Of a stretch of 64,000 nucleotides of DNA, positions 17,025-26,749 are shown one piece after another (the stretch's first letter is position 1; every line of letters begins with the position of its first letter). The notes below the pieces were generated by a model. The model was not told the DNA's origin and did not search any database. It saw only the letters and a program-made list of their open reading frames with translations. Made by a program: the position numbers and the translations under genes. Location of the stretch: assembly GCF_000368145.1 (NCBI RefSeq), contig NZ_KB849283.1, positions 894,324-958,323 of the forward strand, read 5' to 3'. Source of the DNA: Acinetobacter guillouiae CIP 63.46. GTDB taxonomy: Bacteria; Pseudomonadota; Gammaproteobacteria; Pseudomonadales; Moraxellaceae.

Positions 17025-19247
17025 TTAAAAATCAAATGCCGCACTTAACATGAATGTACGAGGTTGCCCAGCGACCAAATAGCCGTTCTCGGTATTGGAG
17101 CTACTATTGATGTTGTCGAATAGACCAACTGATGACCAATAGTTTTTATCGAAGACATTATTTACACGGAAATTAAAAGTTGTCGGTGTCTGCCCCAACT
17201 GAGTTTTATACGTCGCGCCAAGATCTAAAGTCGTCCAATCACCTACTTTCAATTTATTGTTTAAACTCGCATAAGTCGAACCTGAATAAGTAACTTGAGC
17301 ATTTAAAGACACATCTTGGACTGTTGGCAATTCCCAATCAGCACCAACATTTGCTTGAAATTCTGCAACACCCACTTCCTTTTTATTATCGTAGTTAGCA
17401 TTACCTGTATTTTTTTGCTTTGCATCAATCCAAGTTGCACCACCCAACACTTTTAAAGAATCCGTCAATTGACCAAAAGTATTGAGTTCAACACCACGAT
17501 GTACATATTTACCCGCATCACTAAAAATACTGTTTTCAAGTACTGCGCGCTGCTTATCTATATCAAACAAACTTAGGCTTGCACCAAACTGATCATTTTC
17601 ATATTTGGCACCAATTTCTTTTTGTTTAGCAACGAATGGTTTGAGTGTTGTAGTTTCTTTCGTCGTTGAATTGGTATTACTCAAACCTTTAGCTAAAGAT
17701 TCAATATAATTTGCATAAACCGAAACTTCAGGCAGAATTTTATAACTTAGCCCCAAAGCAGGGGTAAACTTACTTTCATCATACCCACCTGATTTAATTG
17801 AAGTTCCATAATTATAATTTTCTTGCATGATGGTTTGATAACGTCCACCGAGCATGACTGTTAATTTATCATCTAAGGCTTTGAGGTTATCGCCAATGGC
17901 AATACTTCTTAAACGCGTCCGAGTCGTTAATTTAGGTGTATCTAAATTATTCCCAAACAACGCATTTTGTGAATAAGCAGGTTGATCATACTGGATTGGA
18001 TTATAGATATTGTTGGCTAACGTATTGTTATAGTCCATCACATAAGCATTGCGGGTGTTCTGTTGAAATGCCGATGCAGATAGCACTAAATTATGTTCAA
18101 TTGAACCTGTGTTTACTTTACTACGCACACCAACTTCACCAGTATTGACCATATCTACACGCGCATTGTCAAATCGATAAATGGTTCCCGCACCTGTTGT
18201 CTGATTGGTCAATGTCATATTTGCTAAACTGTTTTGCTCTTCGCCATGTCGAAAACCATAAGCAGCATAAGCTGTTAAATTATCTGCTAAATCATATTCA
18301 GCACGATAACTTCCGAATACATCCTCTTCATTTGAATACGTCCATTTTTGTGCAAAGTTATCTGAGCCATCAATTGCTTTCGGAATCTCGGTAATACCCG
18401 CGCCTAAAGTCACGTTTGGACGAGTCGCTTTTAAACGATTATTCACATAACCCATATCGCCAGAAAGACGTAAACGATCACCACGGTAATCCAAACCTAT
18501 AGAAGCTAAGCCTAAAGATGCTTCTTCATTATCAACAGCAGTATCACCGCCATGATATGCTGTGTTTACTCGTACGCCGAATTGTTGATCTTCACCAAAA
18601 CGGCGAGAAATATCATTGGCAATATAACCGCCATTAAAGTCCGTACCTACTGTGACACGATTAAGTGGTTCGTTACTTGCACGTTTCGGCAATAAGTTAA
18701 TTGCACCACCAATCCCACCATTACTTGGCATTGCTCCATTTAAAAATGAGGATGCCCCTTTTAATACTTCAACACGTTCAAACAGCTCTGCAGGAATATA
18801 CTGACGTGGTAAAATTGAATATAAGCCATTATAGGCTGTGTCGTCTGAGCCCAAGTTAAAGCCACGAATATAATAATTTTCTTGGAAATTACCAAAACCG
18901 CGTCCGACACGAACACTTGGATCCGCTTTTAAAACATCCCCAACACTTTTTGCTTGTCGCTCTTGAATATATTGATTGGTATAGCTGGTTAGATTAAACG
19001 GTGTATCTATATTTTTCTGATTGCCAAATATCCCAACTTTACCACCAGAAGCCACCTGCCCTCCAGCAAATGCTGGCATTAAACCCTCTGCTGATGCATC
19101 TGCACTTGCGACTACTGTAATCGTACTCAGTTGTTTTGCATTACCATTGCTCGACTGAGGCAATGAAGCATCTTGTTGTTCAGCATGCGCAATTGCAGCA
19201 CTTGTCGCCACTGCAATCATCACAATTAAGGGTTTAATTTTTCGCAT
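17025..19247 (-). CDS. TonB-dependent siderophore receptor
   Basis: The 740-residue outer-membrane protein has a signal peptide (MRKIKPLIVMIAVATSAAIAHA) and a TonB-box-like STITVVAS. The plug domain contains SVGDVLKADPSVRVGRG, ENYYIRGFNL, PAELFERVEVLKG and GGIGGAINLLPKR. A 22-strand barrel ends MLSAAFDF with terminal Phe. This is the FhuE/FpvA-type siderophore receptor class; the ligand cannot be named. No siderophore synthesis genes are near. A Fur-like site lies upstream. An alternative ATG at 19268 would add seven residues; neither start has a clear ribosome site. Confidence 0.92.
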   Translation of the reverse strand: MRKIKPLIVMIAVATSAAIAHAEQQDASLPQSSNGNAKQLSTITVVASADASAEGLMPAFAGGQVASGGKVGIFGNQKNIDTPFNLTSYTNQYIQERQAKSVGDVLKADPSVRVGRGFGNFQENYYIRGFNLGSDDTAYNGLYSILPRQYIPAELFERVEVLKGASSFLNGAMPSNGGIGGAINLLPKRASNEPLNRVTVGTDFNGGYIANDISRRFGEDQQFGVRVNTAYHGGDTAVDNEEASLGLASIGLDYRGDRLRLSGDMGYVNNRLKATRPNVTLGAGITEIPKAIDGSDNFAQKWTYSNEEDVFGSYRAEYDLADNLTAYAAYGFRHGEEQNSLANMTLTNQTTGAGTIYRFDNARVDMVNTGEVGVRSKVNTGSIEHNLVLSASAFQQNTRNAYVMDYNNTLANNIYNPIQYDQPAYSQNALFGNNLDTPKLTTRTRLRSIAIGDNLKALDDKLTVMLGGRYQTIMQENYNYGTSIKSGGYDESKFTPALGLSYKILPEVSVYANYIESLAKGLSNTNSTTKETTTLKPFVAKQKEIGAKYENDQFGASLSLFDIDKQRAVLENSIFSDAGKYVHRGVELNTFGQLTDSLKVLGGATWIDAKQKNTGNANYDNKKEVGVAEFQANVGADWELPTVQDVSLNAQVTYSGSTYASLNNKLKVGDWTTLDLGATYKTQLGQTPTTFNFRVNNVFDKNYWSSVGLFDNINSSSNTENGYLVAGQPRTFMLSAAFDF

Positions 19248-19285
19248 AGGAGGCTCTAAAACAGTCATCTAAATTAAGCCGCCAT

Positions 19286-19304
19286 ATTAAATGATAATCA
19301 CTCT
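19286..19304 (-). promoter_or_regulatory. Candidate Fur box upstream of the TonB receptor
   Basis: The 19 bases centred on TGATAATCA (19292-19300) match the Fur consensus at about 13 positions, with a perfect central GATAAT-C. The position, about 40 bp upstream of the chosen start, suits iron repression of a siderophore receptor. Confidence 0.6.
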
Positions 19305-19660
19305 TAGTTAAACTTACTTTCTCATTTTGTAAGCGTGATTTTTTAAATAAAAAAGCAATATCTCATGGTATTTATTTATTAAAAAATATTATAAATTGTG
19401 AATGGTCTTGTAGTTTTTATACAAAATTATGCTGATCTTGATGGTTTCTATATTAAAAACATATAAATAATTTTAACCGGTCAAGCCATCTAATAATCAA
19501 GGCCTTAAAACAACAAATATCACTAACTTCAACGGCCTCTCTATAGCAAAATTTATCCGCTTAACTTTCAAAAAATCACATTAAGCGCTGTATTGCAACT
19601 TGACCAAACATAGAGCCTTTAGAGATACTCAACTTATCTCTACTCATTTAAAAAACTAAA
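19305..19660. other. Divergent intergenic region between receptor and RND pump
   Basis: About 355 AT-rich bases, apparently without genes. It must hold promoters for both directions, but I cannot point to a convincing -35/-10 pair. No regulator gene for the efflux pump is present here. Confidence 0.35.
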
Positions 19661-20854
19661 ATGAAATCGCATGACCCAATGAAAAAAAAGCGCATAAACT
19701 CAAAACTCGGGATCATTATTGCAATTATTTTTATTGTGCTAATCGTAGCTTTTATTGGATGGAAATCTTCAAATAAAAAGCAGCCTTCTCCAGAAAATGC
19801 AGCAACATCCGCTTCTAGCGCAAAACCAGCACTGACTGTAACGGTGATACAACCCGAGCTACAAAACTGGAAGCAAAACTTTACAGCCAATGGCAATATT
19901 GCTGCATGGCAAGAAGTGGTGATTGGCAGTGAACTTTCGGGGCAACGAATTACCAAAGTCAATGTCAACGTTGGAGATAGCGTACAACGTGGGCAAGTTT
20001 TGGCTGAAATTAACAGTGAAAGTATTCGTGCTGAATTGGCGACAGCAAAGGCCAATTATGCAGAAGCGAAAGCTGTGCTAGCTGATGCCAGTATCAATAA
20101 TCAACGTATTCAACAACTCAAAAACACTGGCGCAATTTCACAACAAGAAGCGACAAAATACCTGACTTCTCAAAGTACAGCACAAGCCCGCTTAGATGCA
20201 GCCAAAGCCCAAATTGACAGTAATCAGCTTCGTTTAACTCAAACCCAAGTGATTGCACCCGATCATGGGGTTATTTCAGCACGTACAGCAACAGTTGGCT
20301 CATTGGCACAAACGGGACAAGAACTGTTCCGTTTGATCCGTGATAACCGTTTGGAATGGCGTGCCGAAGTAACCTCGACAGACTTATATAAACTTAAAAA
20401 AGGCATGACAGCGCATATCACCTCACCTGATCCTAGCCGTTCAGCCGTTTCAGGTAGCGTTCGGATGATTGCACCAGTCATTGACCCGCAAACACGTTAT
20501 GGCTTGGTCTATGTGGATATACCTACCACTGATGCTGTTCGTATGGGTATGTTTGTCAAAGGTGAGTTTGATCTAGGCGAAAAGCCAGCACTAACAGTGC
20601 CTCAAACCGCAGTACTTTTACGTGATGGTTTTTCTTATGTGTTTATTGTCAATAAAGATAATCGAGTAACTCAACAGAAAGTCACACTTGGTCGACGTTT
20701 AAATGATCGTGTTGAAATTGTTGATTTAGCAGCAAACACTCAACTGGTTGCCTCTGGAACAGGATTCTTGTCAGATGGTGATTTAATCAAACGTGGGCAA
20801 GCGATTCCAGATACACCATTGACCAAACAACTCGTTAGCACGCAGGAGAAATAA
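19661..20854 (+). CDS. RND efflux pump periplasmic adaptor (membrane fusion protein)
   Basis: The 397-residue protein has a short basic N-terminus, one membrane anchor at about residues 13-31 and the adaptor domains in order. These are the biotinyl-lipoyl hairpin (GNIAAWQEVVIGSELSGQ, VNVGDSVQRGQVLAEI), a helical coiled coil rich in Ala (about 110-185) and beta-barrel and proximal domains (VPQTAVLLRDGFSYVF). It links an inner-membrane RND pump to an outer-membrane channel. It has no lipobox, so the anchor holds it. The permease gene starts one base after its stop. Confidence 0.92.
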   Translation: MKSHDPMKKKRINSKLGIIIAIIFIVLIVAFIGWKSSNKKQPSPENAATSASSAKPALTVTVIQPELQNWKQNFTANGNIAAWQEVVIGSELSGQRITKVNVNVGDSVQRGQVLAEINSESIRAELATAKANYAEAKAVLADASINNQRIQQLKNTGAISQQEATKYLTSQSTAQARLDAAKAQIDSNQLRLTQTQVIAPDHGVISARTATVGSLAQTGQELFRLIRDNRLEWRAEVTSTDLYKLKKGMTAHITSPDPSRSAVSGSVRMIAPVIDPQTRYGLVYVDIPTTDAVRMGMFVKGEFDLGEKPALTVPQTAVLLRDGFSYVFIVNKDNRVTQQKVTLGRRLNDRVEIVDLAANTQLVASGTGFLSDGDLIKRGQAIPDTPLTKQLVSTQEK

Positions 20855-20855
20855 C

Positions 20856-23800
20856 ATGAATTTCTCCGCTTGGTCGATTAAAAATCCGATTCCCGGTATC
20901 TTGCTTTTTATCATGCTTGGTTTAGCGGGTTTGATGTGTTTCCATTGGATGAAAATACAACAATTTCCCGATATTGAATTACCAATGGTCACGGTCACAG
21001 CGGCTTTACCCGGTGCAGCACCGCCGCAACTGGAAACAGAAGTTGCACGTAAAATTGAGAACTCGATTGCAACTTTACAGGGACTTAAAAATCAATATAC
21101 CAATATCCAAGATGGTGTAGTCACCGTAACTGCAGAGTTTCAACTGGAAAAACCACTGCAAGAAGCTGTTGATGATGTCCGTAACGCGGTTTCACAAGTG
21201 CGTTCAGATTTACCCGCAGATCTTCGTGATCCAATTGTCAGTAAAATCAACCTTTCAGGTTCACCAATTCTCACCTATACCATTCAGTCCCCTCGTATGG
21301 ATGAGGAAGCGTTGTCTTGGTTTGTAGATTATGACGTTGCGCGTGCAATGTTAAAAGTCAAAGGCGTTGGTGCTGTTTCTCGTGTAGGCGGCGTCACGCG
21401 TCAAGTTGATGTTGAATTAGATCCTGAAAAACTCTTAGCATTAAATGCCACAGCAACAGACATCACCCGACAATTACGCCTTGTTCAACAAGATGCATCT
21501 GGCGGACAAACCAAAATAGGCGGCAGTGAACAGTCTATTCGTACCATTGCCACAGTAAAAACTGCTGCTGAAATTGCAGCAATGGATATTGCCTTGAGTG
21601 ATGGTCGCCATATTCGGCTGGATCAAGTTGCCAGCATTCGTGATGGCATTGCTGAACGACGTTCTGCTGCACTGTTAAATGGCCACCCTGTGATTGGCTT
21701 TGAAATTACCCGCAGTAAAGGTGCAAGTGAAGTTGATGTTGAAATCGGAGTAAAAGAGGCACTTGAAACATTAAAAGCGGCGCATCCCGATATTAAAATC
21801 ACTGAAGCATTTAACTTTGTAAATCCTGTGGTTGATAACTATAAAGGCTCAATGTCCTTGCTATATGAAGGCGCACTTCTTGCAATCTTAGTGGTTTGGC
21901 TGTTTTTACGAGATTGGCGTGCCACGATCATTGCGGCAACTGCCCTGCCTTTGTCCATTCTACCTGCCCTAATTGGCATGTATTACTTAGGTTTTACTTT
22001 AAATATTGTCACACTGTTAGCCATGTCGTTGGTTGTGGGAATACTGGTTGATGATGCCATTGTAGAAATTGAAAATATCATCCGGCATCTTCGAATGGGG
22101 AAAACGCCTTATGAAGCGGCAATGGAGGCAGCCGATGAAATTGGTTTAGCCGTAATTGCCACCACTTTCACCTTGATTGCAGTGTTCTTACCCACTGCCT
22201 TTATGAGTGGTATTGCGGGTAAATTCTTTGTGCAATTTGGCTGGACAGCGGCTTTGGCTATTTTTGCCTCACTCTTGGTGGCACGCTTACTGACGCCTAT
22301 GATGTCAGCCTATATTCTTAAACCTTGGGTTGGTAAAGTTGAAAGTCATCATGACAATCAAGTATTAGATGATCAAAGCCAACCAATCAAAGATCATGGT
22401 GATCTTGAACTTCAACATGATCGTGCCAAAGATGGTCGGGTGATGCGCGCCTATATGCGGATGGTGACTTGGTGTTTAAATCATCGTTGGATCACCTTAA
22501 GCAGTGCCATCATATTTTTTATTGCGTCTCTCATGCTCATCCCTTTACTCCCTACGGGCTTTGTTCCACCACCTGACACTGGGCAGACCCAAGTGCGTGT
22601 TGAGCTTCCACCAGGTTCACAATTTCCAGACACCTTAAAAGCAGCAGAATACGCGCGTAGTTTAATTAAGGATCATCCTGAAATTAAAAGTGTCTATACC
22701 ACGATTGGTGGTGGTTCAGCAGGTACAGATCCTTTTGCAGGTGGTGCATCAAGTGAACCAAGAAAAGCAACCTTAACCATTCAAGTTACAGCACGTTCAG
22801 ACCGCGCTGCGAGTTTGCAAAAAATTGAAAATGACTTACGCCAACGTTTAGCTCCACTGCCTGGTGCACGAATTCAAGTCGGTATTGCAGGCAATAACAG
22901 CCAATACCAAATTGCGCTGTCAGGTGATGACCCTGATGTATTAATCACGACAGCACGTCAAGTAGAACGAGAAATCCGTACTATTCCAAATATTGGTAGT
23001 ATTACCTCAAGCGCAGCATTGATTCGCCCTGAATTGGTAATTCGCCCTGACTTTGCAAAAGCTGCGGATTTAGGCATTACCACACAAAATATCGCTGAAA
23101 CTGTGCGTATTGCCACGGCGGGAGATTTTGATCAGAACTTGGCAAAATTAAACCTTTCGCAACGACAAATTCCGATTGTCATCAAACTGCCATTGTCTGC
23201 ACGTCAAGACCAAGATCTGATTAAACGCTTGATGATTACTGGTAGTAAAGGTCCAGTGATGTTAGGCACCATTGCACAAGTCAATATTGAAAGTGGTCCT
23301 TCACAAATTGACCGTTTTAACCGTTTACGTAACATCAACTTTAATATTGAGCTCAATGATCAGCCTTTAGGCGATGTTGCGGCTGCTGTAGATAAACTTC
23401 CAACCATCAAAAACTTACCTCCGACAGTAAAACGTACCAATCTGGGTGATGCCGATGTGATGGAACAGCTCTTTGCAAGCTTTGGTTTAGCTATGCTAAC
23501 AGGCGTATTGTGTATCTATGTGGTTTTAGTGCTCCTGTTTAAAGACTTCTTACAACCGATCACCATTTTAGTGGCATTGCCTTTGGCACTGGGTGGTGCG
23601 TTTGTGCTACTGCTTTTAGCAAAAAGTAGTTTTTCGATGCCAAGTTTGATTGGCTTAATCATGTTGATGGGAATTGCCAGTAAAAACTCGATTCTTTTGG
23701 TCGATTATGCAATTATCGCCCGTAATGAACGGCAGTATTCACGTATGAATGCGCTCTTAGATGCCTGCCATAAGCGTGCACGGCCCATTATTATGACGAC

Positions 23801-24026
23801 TTTAGCGATGGGCGCAGGTATGTTTCCGATTGCCTTAGGAATAGGTACAGATCCAAGTTTTAGAGCACCGATGGCAATCTCTGTAATTGGTGGACTGATT
23901 ACCAGTACCTTTTTATCATTATTGGTTATTCCTGTTGTGTATACCTTTATTGATGATATTCACAACATGTTATTTAAGCGCAATAAAGCCAATAAATCGA
24001 ACGAAACAAGCGTATCTCATTCTTGA
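20856..24026 (+). CDS. RND efflux transporter permease
   Basis: This 1056-residue inner-membrane pump has the two-fold repeat of RND proteins with about 12 membrane helices. It starts NFSAWSIKNPIPGI. The proton-relay Asp pair is seen in VGILVDDAIVEIENIIRHL. The second half has the expected GLIMLMGIASKNSILLVDYA and ARPIIMTTLAMGAGMFP. It looks like an HAE-type multidrug exporter in the MdtB/MdtC neighbourhood rather than a metal pump; substrates are unknown. No outer-membrane channel gene follows, so it probably shares a TolC-like protein. Confidence 0.93.
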   Translation: MNFSAWSIKNPIPGILLFIMLGLAGLMCFHWMKIQQFPDIELPMVTVTAALPGAAPPQLETEVARKIENSIATLQGLKNQYTNIQDGVVTVTAEFQLEKPLQEAVDDVRNAVSQVRSDLPADLRDPIVSKINLSGSPILTYTIQSPRMDEEALSWFVDYDVARAMLKVKGVGAVSRVGGVTRQVDVELDPEKLLALNATATDITRQLRLVQQDASGGQTKIGGSEQSIRTIATVKTAAEIAAMDIALSDGRHIRLDQVASIRDGIAERRSAALLNGHPVIGFEITRSKGASEVDVEIGVKEALETLKAAHPDIKITEAFNFVNPVVDNYKGSMSLLYEGALLAILVVWLFLRDWRATIIAATALPLSILPALIGMYYLGFTLNIVTLLAMSLVVGILVDDAIVEIENIIRHLRMGKTPYEAAMEAADEIGLAVIATTFTLIAVFLPTAFMSGIAGKFFVQFGWTAALAIFASLLVARLLTPMMSAYILKPWVGKVESHHDNQVLDDQSQPIKDHGDLELQHDRAKDGRVMRAYMRMVTWCLNHRWITLSSAIIFFIASLMLIPLLPTGFVPPPDTGQTQVRVELPPGSQFPDTLKAAEYARSLIKDHPEIKSVYTTIGGGSAGTDPFAGGASSEPRKATLTIQVTARSDRAASLQKIENDLRQRLAPLPGARIQVGIAGNNSQYQIALSGDDPDVLITTARQVEREIRTIPNIGSITSSAALIRPELVIRPDFAKAADLGITTQNIAETVRIATAGDFDQNLAKLNLSQRQIPIVIKLPLSARQDQDLIKRLMITGSKGPVMLGTIAQVNIESGPSQIDRFNRLRNINFNIELNDQPLGDVAAAVDKLPTIKNLPPTVKRTNLGDADVMEQLFASFGLAMLTGVLCIYVVLVLLFKDFLQPITILVALPLALGGAFVLLLLAKSSFSMPSLIGLIMLMGIASKNSILLVDYAIIARNERQYSRMNALLDACHKRARPIIMTTLAMGAGMFPIALGIGTDPSFRAPMAISVIGGLITSTFLSLLVIPVVYTFIDDIHNMLFKRNKANKSNETSVSHS

Positions 24027-24067
24027 TTTTTAAAATTGAATCAGATGACAACATAATGTAAAAGAGA

Positions 24068-24107
24068 ATGCCTATCTAGATCTTTATTAGATAGGCATTT
24101 TTTTATT
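24068..24107 (+). terminator. Terminator of the RND operon
   Basis: AATGCCTATCT at 24068-24078 pairs with AGATAGGCATT at 24090-24100, followed by T residues. It lies between convergent genes. Confidence 0.92.
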
Positions 24108-24125
24108 TGAGCTAATTTTATTTGA

Positions 24126-24746
24126 TTAATTCAGCAACAAAGCCGCAGCAAATAAGCCAAAGCAAAAGGATGAAAGATAATAAATATATTTGATTTTGGT
24201 TTTAAACCAATGCATAGCTTTATTTTGAGTCATCAATCGCACCAAAAACAAGTTCCAGATCAAAACTACACTCACCATCCACAGACAGGTTAAAGTCAGT
24301 TGAACAACATTATAGTGTTGATAAATTGCCATAATAATACTGCTATAAAACAGAATATTTTTAGGATTTAATAAACTCGACTGTACCCCCAGTAAGACAT
24401 ATTTCATCCATGCAAAGGTTGGTTTATTTTGGTGTTCTAGATGATAATCCCCTATTAGCTTAGCTTGTTGTGCAAATATGAAACACCGATAAGACAAATA
24501 ACTTAAATAAGCAATACAGCCCCATTTTACCAGCTTAAAAATTTCATCATCGAGTTTGCCAAGAAAAAACAATGAGCTCAAAATAAGACCAATCACGGCA
24601 ACATTTCCCAAGACGATCCCTAAGCAAACAGCCCTCGCCGCATGTGGTCCATTTCGAAACAACGAAGTTAAAATAAGAAAAAAATCAGGGCCCGGTGAAA
24701 GCAAAGCAATGAAATGGGTGACAATCACAATAATGAACAGTTGCAT
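24126..24746 (-). CDS. LysE/RhtB-family amino acid exporter
   Basis: This 206-residue membrane protein has the family's six hydrophobic segments and the N-terminal signature LLSPGPDFFLILTSLFRNG, followed by GIVLGNVAVI and LLNPKNILFYSS. LysE-type proteins export amino acids or related metabolites. The ATG at 24746 is chosen; a TTG four codons upstream is possible. It lies about 70 bp downstream of an AraC-type regulator in the same direction. That is a frequent pairing and suggests the regulator controls it. Confidence 0.87.
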   Translation of the reverse strand: MQLFIIVIVTHFIALLSPGPDFFLILTSLFRNGPHAARAVCLGIVLGNVAVIGLILSSLFFLGKLDDEIFKLVKWGCIAYLSYLSYRCFIFAQQAKLIGDYHLEHQNKPTFAWMKYVLLGVQSSLLNPKNILFYSSIIMAIYQHYNVVQLTLTCLWMVSVVLIWNLFLVRLMTQNKAMHWFKTKIKYIYYLSSFCFGLFAAALLLN

Positions 24747-24818
24747 TACTCGATCCAAAAAATATTTAGATAAGCTTAAATATTTTTAGAACCTATTATC
24801 TTGTAGATAATTGCGCAG

Positions 24819-25667
24819 TTAGAGCATGACAAACTGAGCTTGAAACTGCTTCGGTGTGATTCCAGTATGCGATTTAAACACATGATGAAAATGACTTTGG
24901 TCTGTAAATCCCAAATCATGTGCAACTTGAATAATTGCTTCTCCAGACTTCAAACGCTTTCTGGCTATATTTATTTTTTGATTTAATTGATACGCATGTG
25001 GTGTTAAGCCAAAATTACTTTTAAACAAGCGAATAATGGCAGAACGACTAATCCCTAGACTTTGACTGAGATCTTCTAAAGAAAGCATCTGTTTACTGTG
25101 ATTCATATCATCAATCATTGCACCCAAATGCTTTTGAAAATAATCAGACTGCTTTAATAACGTAAATTCAAAATTGGGCAATAATATTTCACTCAGGACT
25201 TCAATTAATTGTTGTTGTTTGAATAAAATCGATATGGTTGGATCAAATAACAGCTGATTTAACTGCGTAAATGCTTGGTATATATGTGGGTTTGTTAAAA
25301 TTTGTGGTTTTAGCAACGGAATATGATGGGGATAAAGCTGCTCAATATCTTTGACTAATTCTGAAAAAAGTTGAGCAACCCAATGTGCATCTAGATGCAT
25401 CATTTGATAACTCCATGCTTGATTTTCCAGTGGATTACATGCATGTTCCACCTCAGCAGGAATGATTACTACGCTTCCTGTTTGAATTTGCTCTTCGCTG
25501 GCAAAATAGCTACTAAAGCGACTTATTCCACAATCCACAGCACCAATCGAAAAGGTCGGATGGCTATGTGATTTATAGCAAATACGGCTTTGACATGCCC
25601 TACGTGTTTCGACATAGGGCATTTGCGGATCAGTCCAAAATTCAACTGCAGTGTCTAATTGCATCAT
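24819..25667 (-). CDS. AraC-family transcriptional regulator
   Basis: The protein has 282 residues: an N-terminal cupin-like sensing domain (SHSHPTFSIGAVDCG, VVIIPAEVEHACNP) and a C-terminal pair of helix-turn-helix motifs. The second HTH is IIQVAHDLGFTDQSHFHHVFKSHTGITPKQF, quoted here only for its GF-DQSHF-F----G-TP-F pattern. This AraC_binding plus HTH_18 arrangement is common in regulators of adjacent LysE exporters. It lies between the peroxidase gene and lysE. Ligand unknown. Confidence 0.87.
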   Translation of the reverse strand: MMQLDTAVEFWTDPQMPYVETRRACQSRICYKSHSHPTFSIGAVDCGISRFSSYFASEEQIQTGSVVIIPAEVEHACNPLENQAWSYQMMHLDAHWVAQLFSELVKDIEQLYPHHIPLLKPQILTNPHIYQAFTQLNQLLFDPTISILFKQQQLIEVLSEILLPNFEFTLLKQSDYFQKHLGAMIDDMNHSKQMLSLEDLSQSLGISRSAIIRLFKSNFGLTPHAYQLNQKINIARKRLKSGEAIIQVAHDLGFTDQSHFHHVFKSHTGITPKQFQAQFVML

Positions 25668-25699
25668 ATCCTCAGTCTTATTTTGGTCTGTACAACAGG

Positions 25700-26182
25700 T
25701 TATTCTGCTAAAGCTTTTTCAATATCCTGTTCTATATCCTCAGGCTTCGTGGTTGGTGCATAGCGGTTAATCACTTCACCTTTCTTATTTATTAAGAATT
25801 TGGTGAAATTCCACTTAATGCCACTGCCGAGTATGCCCTTACTGTTATTGGTTAAATAACGGAATATCACATGCGCTTCAGGTCCTTTTACATTCACTTT
25901 AGCGAACATTGGAAAAGAAACACCATAATTGCGTTGGCAATAAGTGCCGATTTGCTCATTTGTACCGGGGTCTTGTCCACCGAACTGGTTACAAGGAAAT
26001 CCTAAAACTTCAAGACCTTGGTCTTTATATTTCTCGTAAACCTTTTCTAATCCTGCAAATTGTGGAGTAAAGCCACATTTACTTGCAGTATTTACAATCA
26101 ATAAAACTTTTCCTTCATAATCAGAAAAAGATTTATTTTCACCCTCTAACAGCTCAGCCTCAAACTGATAAATGTTGGTCAT
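25700..26182 (-). CDS. Glutathione peroxidase-family protein (BtuE-like)
   Basis: This 160-residue thiol peroxidase reduces hydrogen and lipid peroxides. Catalytic residues visible are Cys36 (NTASKCGFTPQ), Gln66 (FPCNQFGGQ), and Trp124-Asn125 (IKWNFTKFL). A cysteine at residue 82 may be the resolving Cys, which suggests it uses thioredoxin rather than glutathione, as for many bacterial members. No signal peptide, so cytoplasmic. Its start overlaps the msrB stop by four bases. Confidence 0.92.
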   Translation of the reverse strand: MTNIYQFEAELLEGENKSFSDYEGKVLLIVNTASKCGFTPQFAGLEKVYEKYKDQGLEVLGFPCNQFGGQDPGTNEQIGTYCQRNYGVSFPMFAKVNVKGPEAHVIFRYLTNNSKGILGSGIKWNFTKFLINKKGEVINRYAPTTKPEDIEQDIEKALAE

Positions 26183-26601
26183 GGATACGTTTCCTCGTCG
26201 CCTTTTTCTTGTGATTTTAATTCTAAAGAAGCGGAATTTACGCAGTAGCGTAAGCCCGTTGGTTGTGGTCCATCTTCAAATACATGCCCCAAATGAGCGT
26301 CGCAATGATGGCATATAATTTCTACACGTTCCATACCATGTGAATGATCATCTTGTTCTTCTATAACAGTATTATTGATCGGTTTAAAAAAGCTCGGCCA
26401 ACCACAACCACTGTCATATTTGGTTTCTGAAGAGAATAATTCTTCCCCACAACATCGACATACATAGGTTCCATGCTGCTTGGAATTCCAATACTTTCCA
26501 GTAAAGGCAGGTTCAGTGCCCTTTTGTCGAGTGATTTTAAATTCCTCTGGTGATAACTCTCTTTGCCATTCTCGGTCTGTTTTATTGAGTTTTCCCATCA
26601 T
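26179..26601 (-). CDS. msrB: Peptide-methionine (R)-S-oxide reductase
   Basis: MsrB repairs methionine-R-sulfoxide in proteins. The 140-residue protein has the zinc site Cys48-x-x-Cys51 and Cys97-x-x-Cys100, the family motif SGCGWPSF, and catalytic Cys120 in RYCVNSASL. AGGAG precedes the start; either of two adjacent ATGs could serve. The last bases overlap the peroxidase start (ATGA), forming a two-gene oxidative repair operon. Confidence 0.95.
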   Translation of the reverse strand: MMGKLNKTDREWQRELSPEEFKITRQKGTEPAFTGKYWNSKQHGTYVCRCCGEELFSSETKYDSGCGWPSFFKPINNTVIEEQDDHSHGMERVEIICHHCDAHLGHVFEDGPQPTGLRYCVNSASLELKSQEKGDEETYP

Positions 26602-26749
26602 TAAACTCCTTTAAATCTTTGACATTCAATGTCATGCTTCAGTACTTCCATATTTACGCTAGAGCTTGGAAAATTTCTAGCTAAATTTCAACATAGATTG
26701 TGATATTTCAGTAATCTATTTTTTTAACTCAAAATAATTGGATAAAATT

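Noticed and set aside
19249-19254. AGGAGG on the plus strand near the TonB receptor start
   Set aside because: It is in the wrong orientation for the receptor and no plus-strand ORF follows it.
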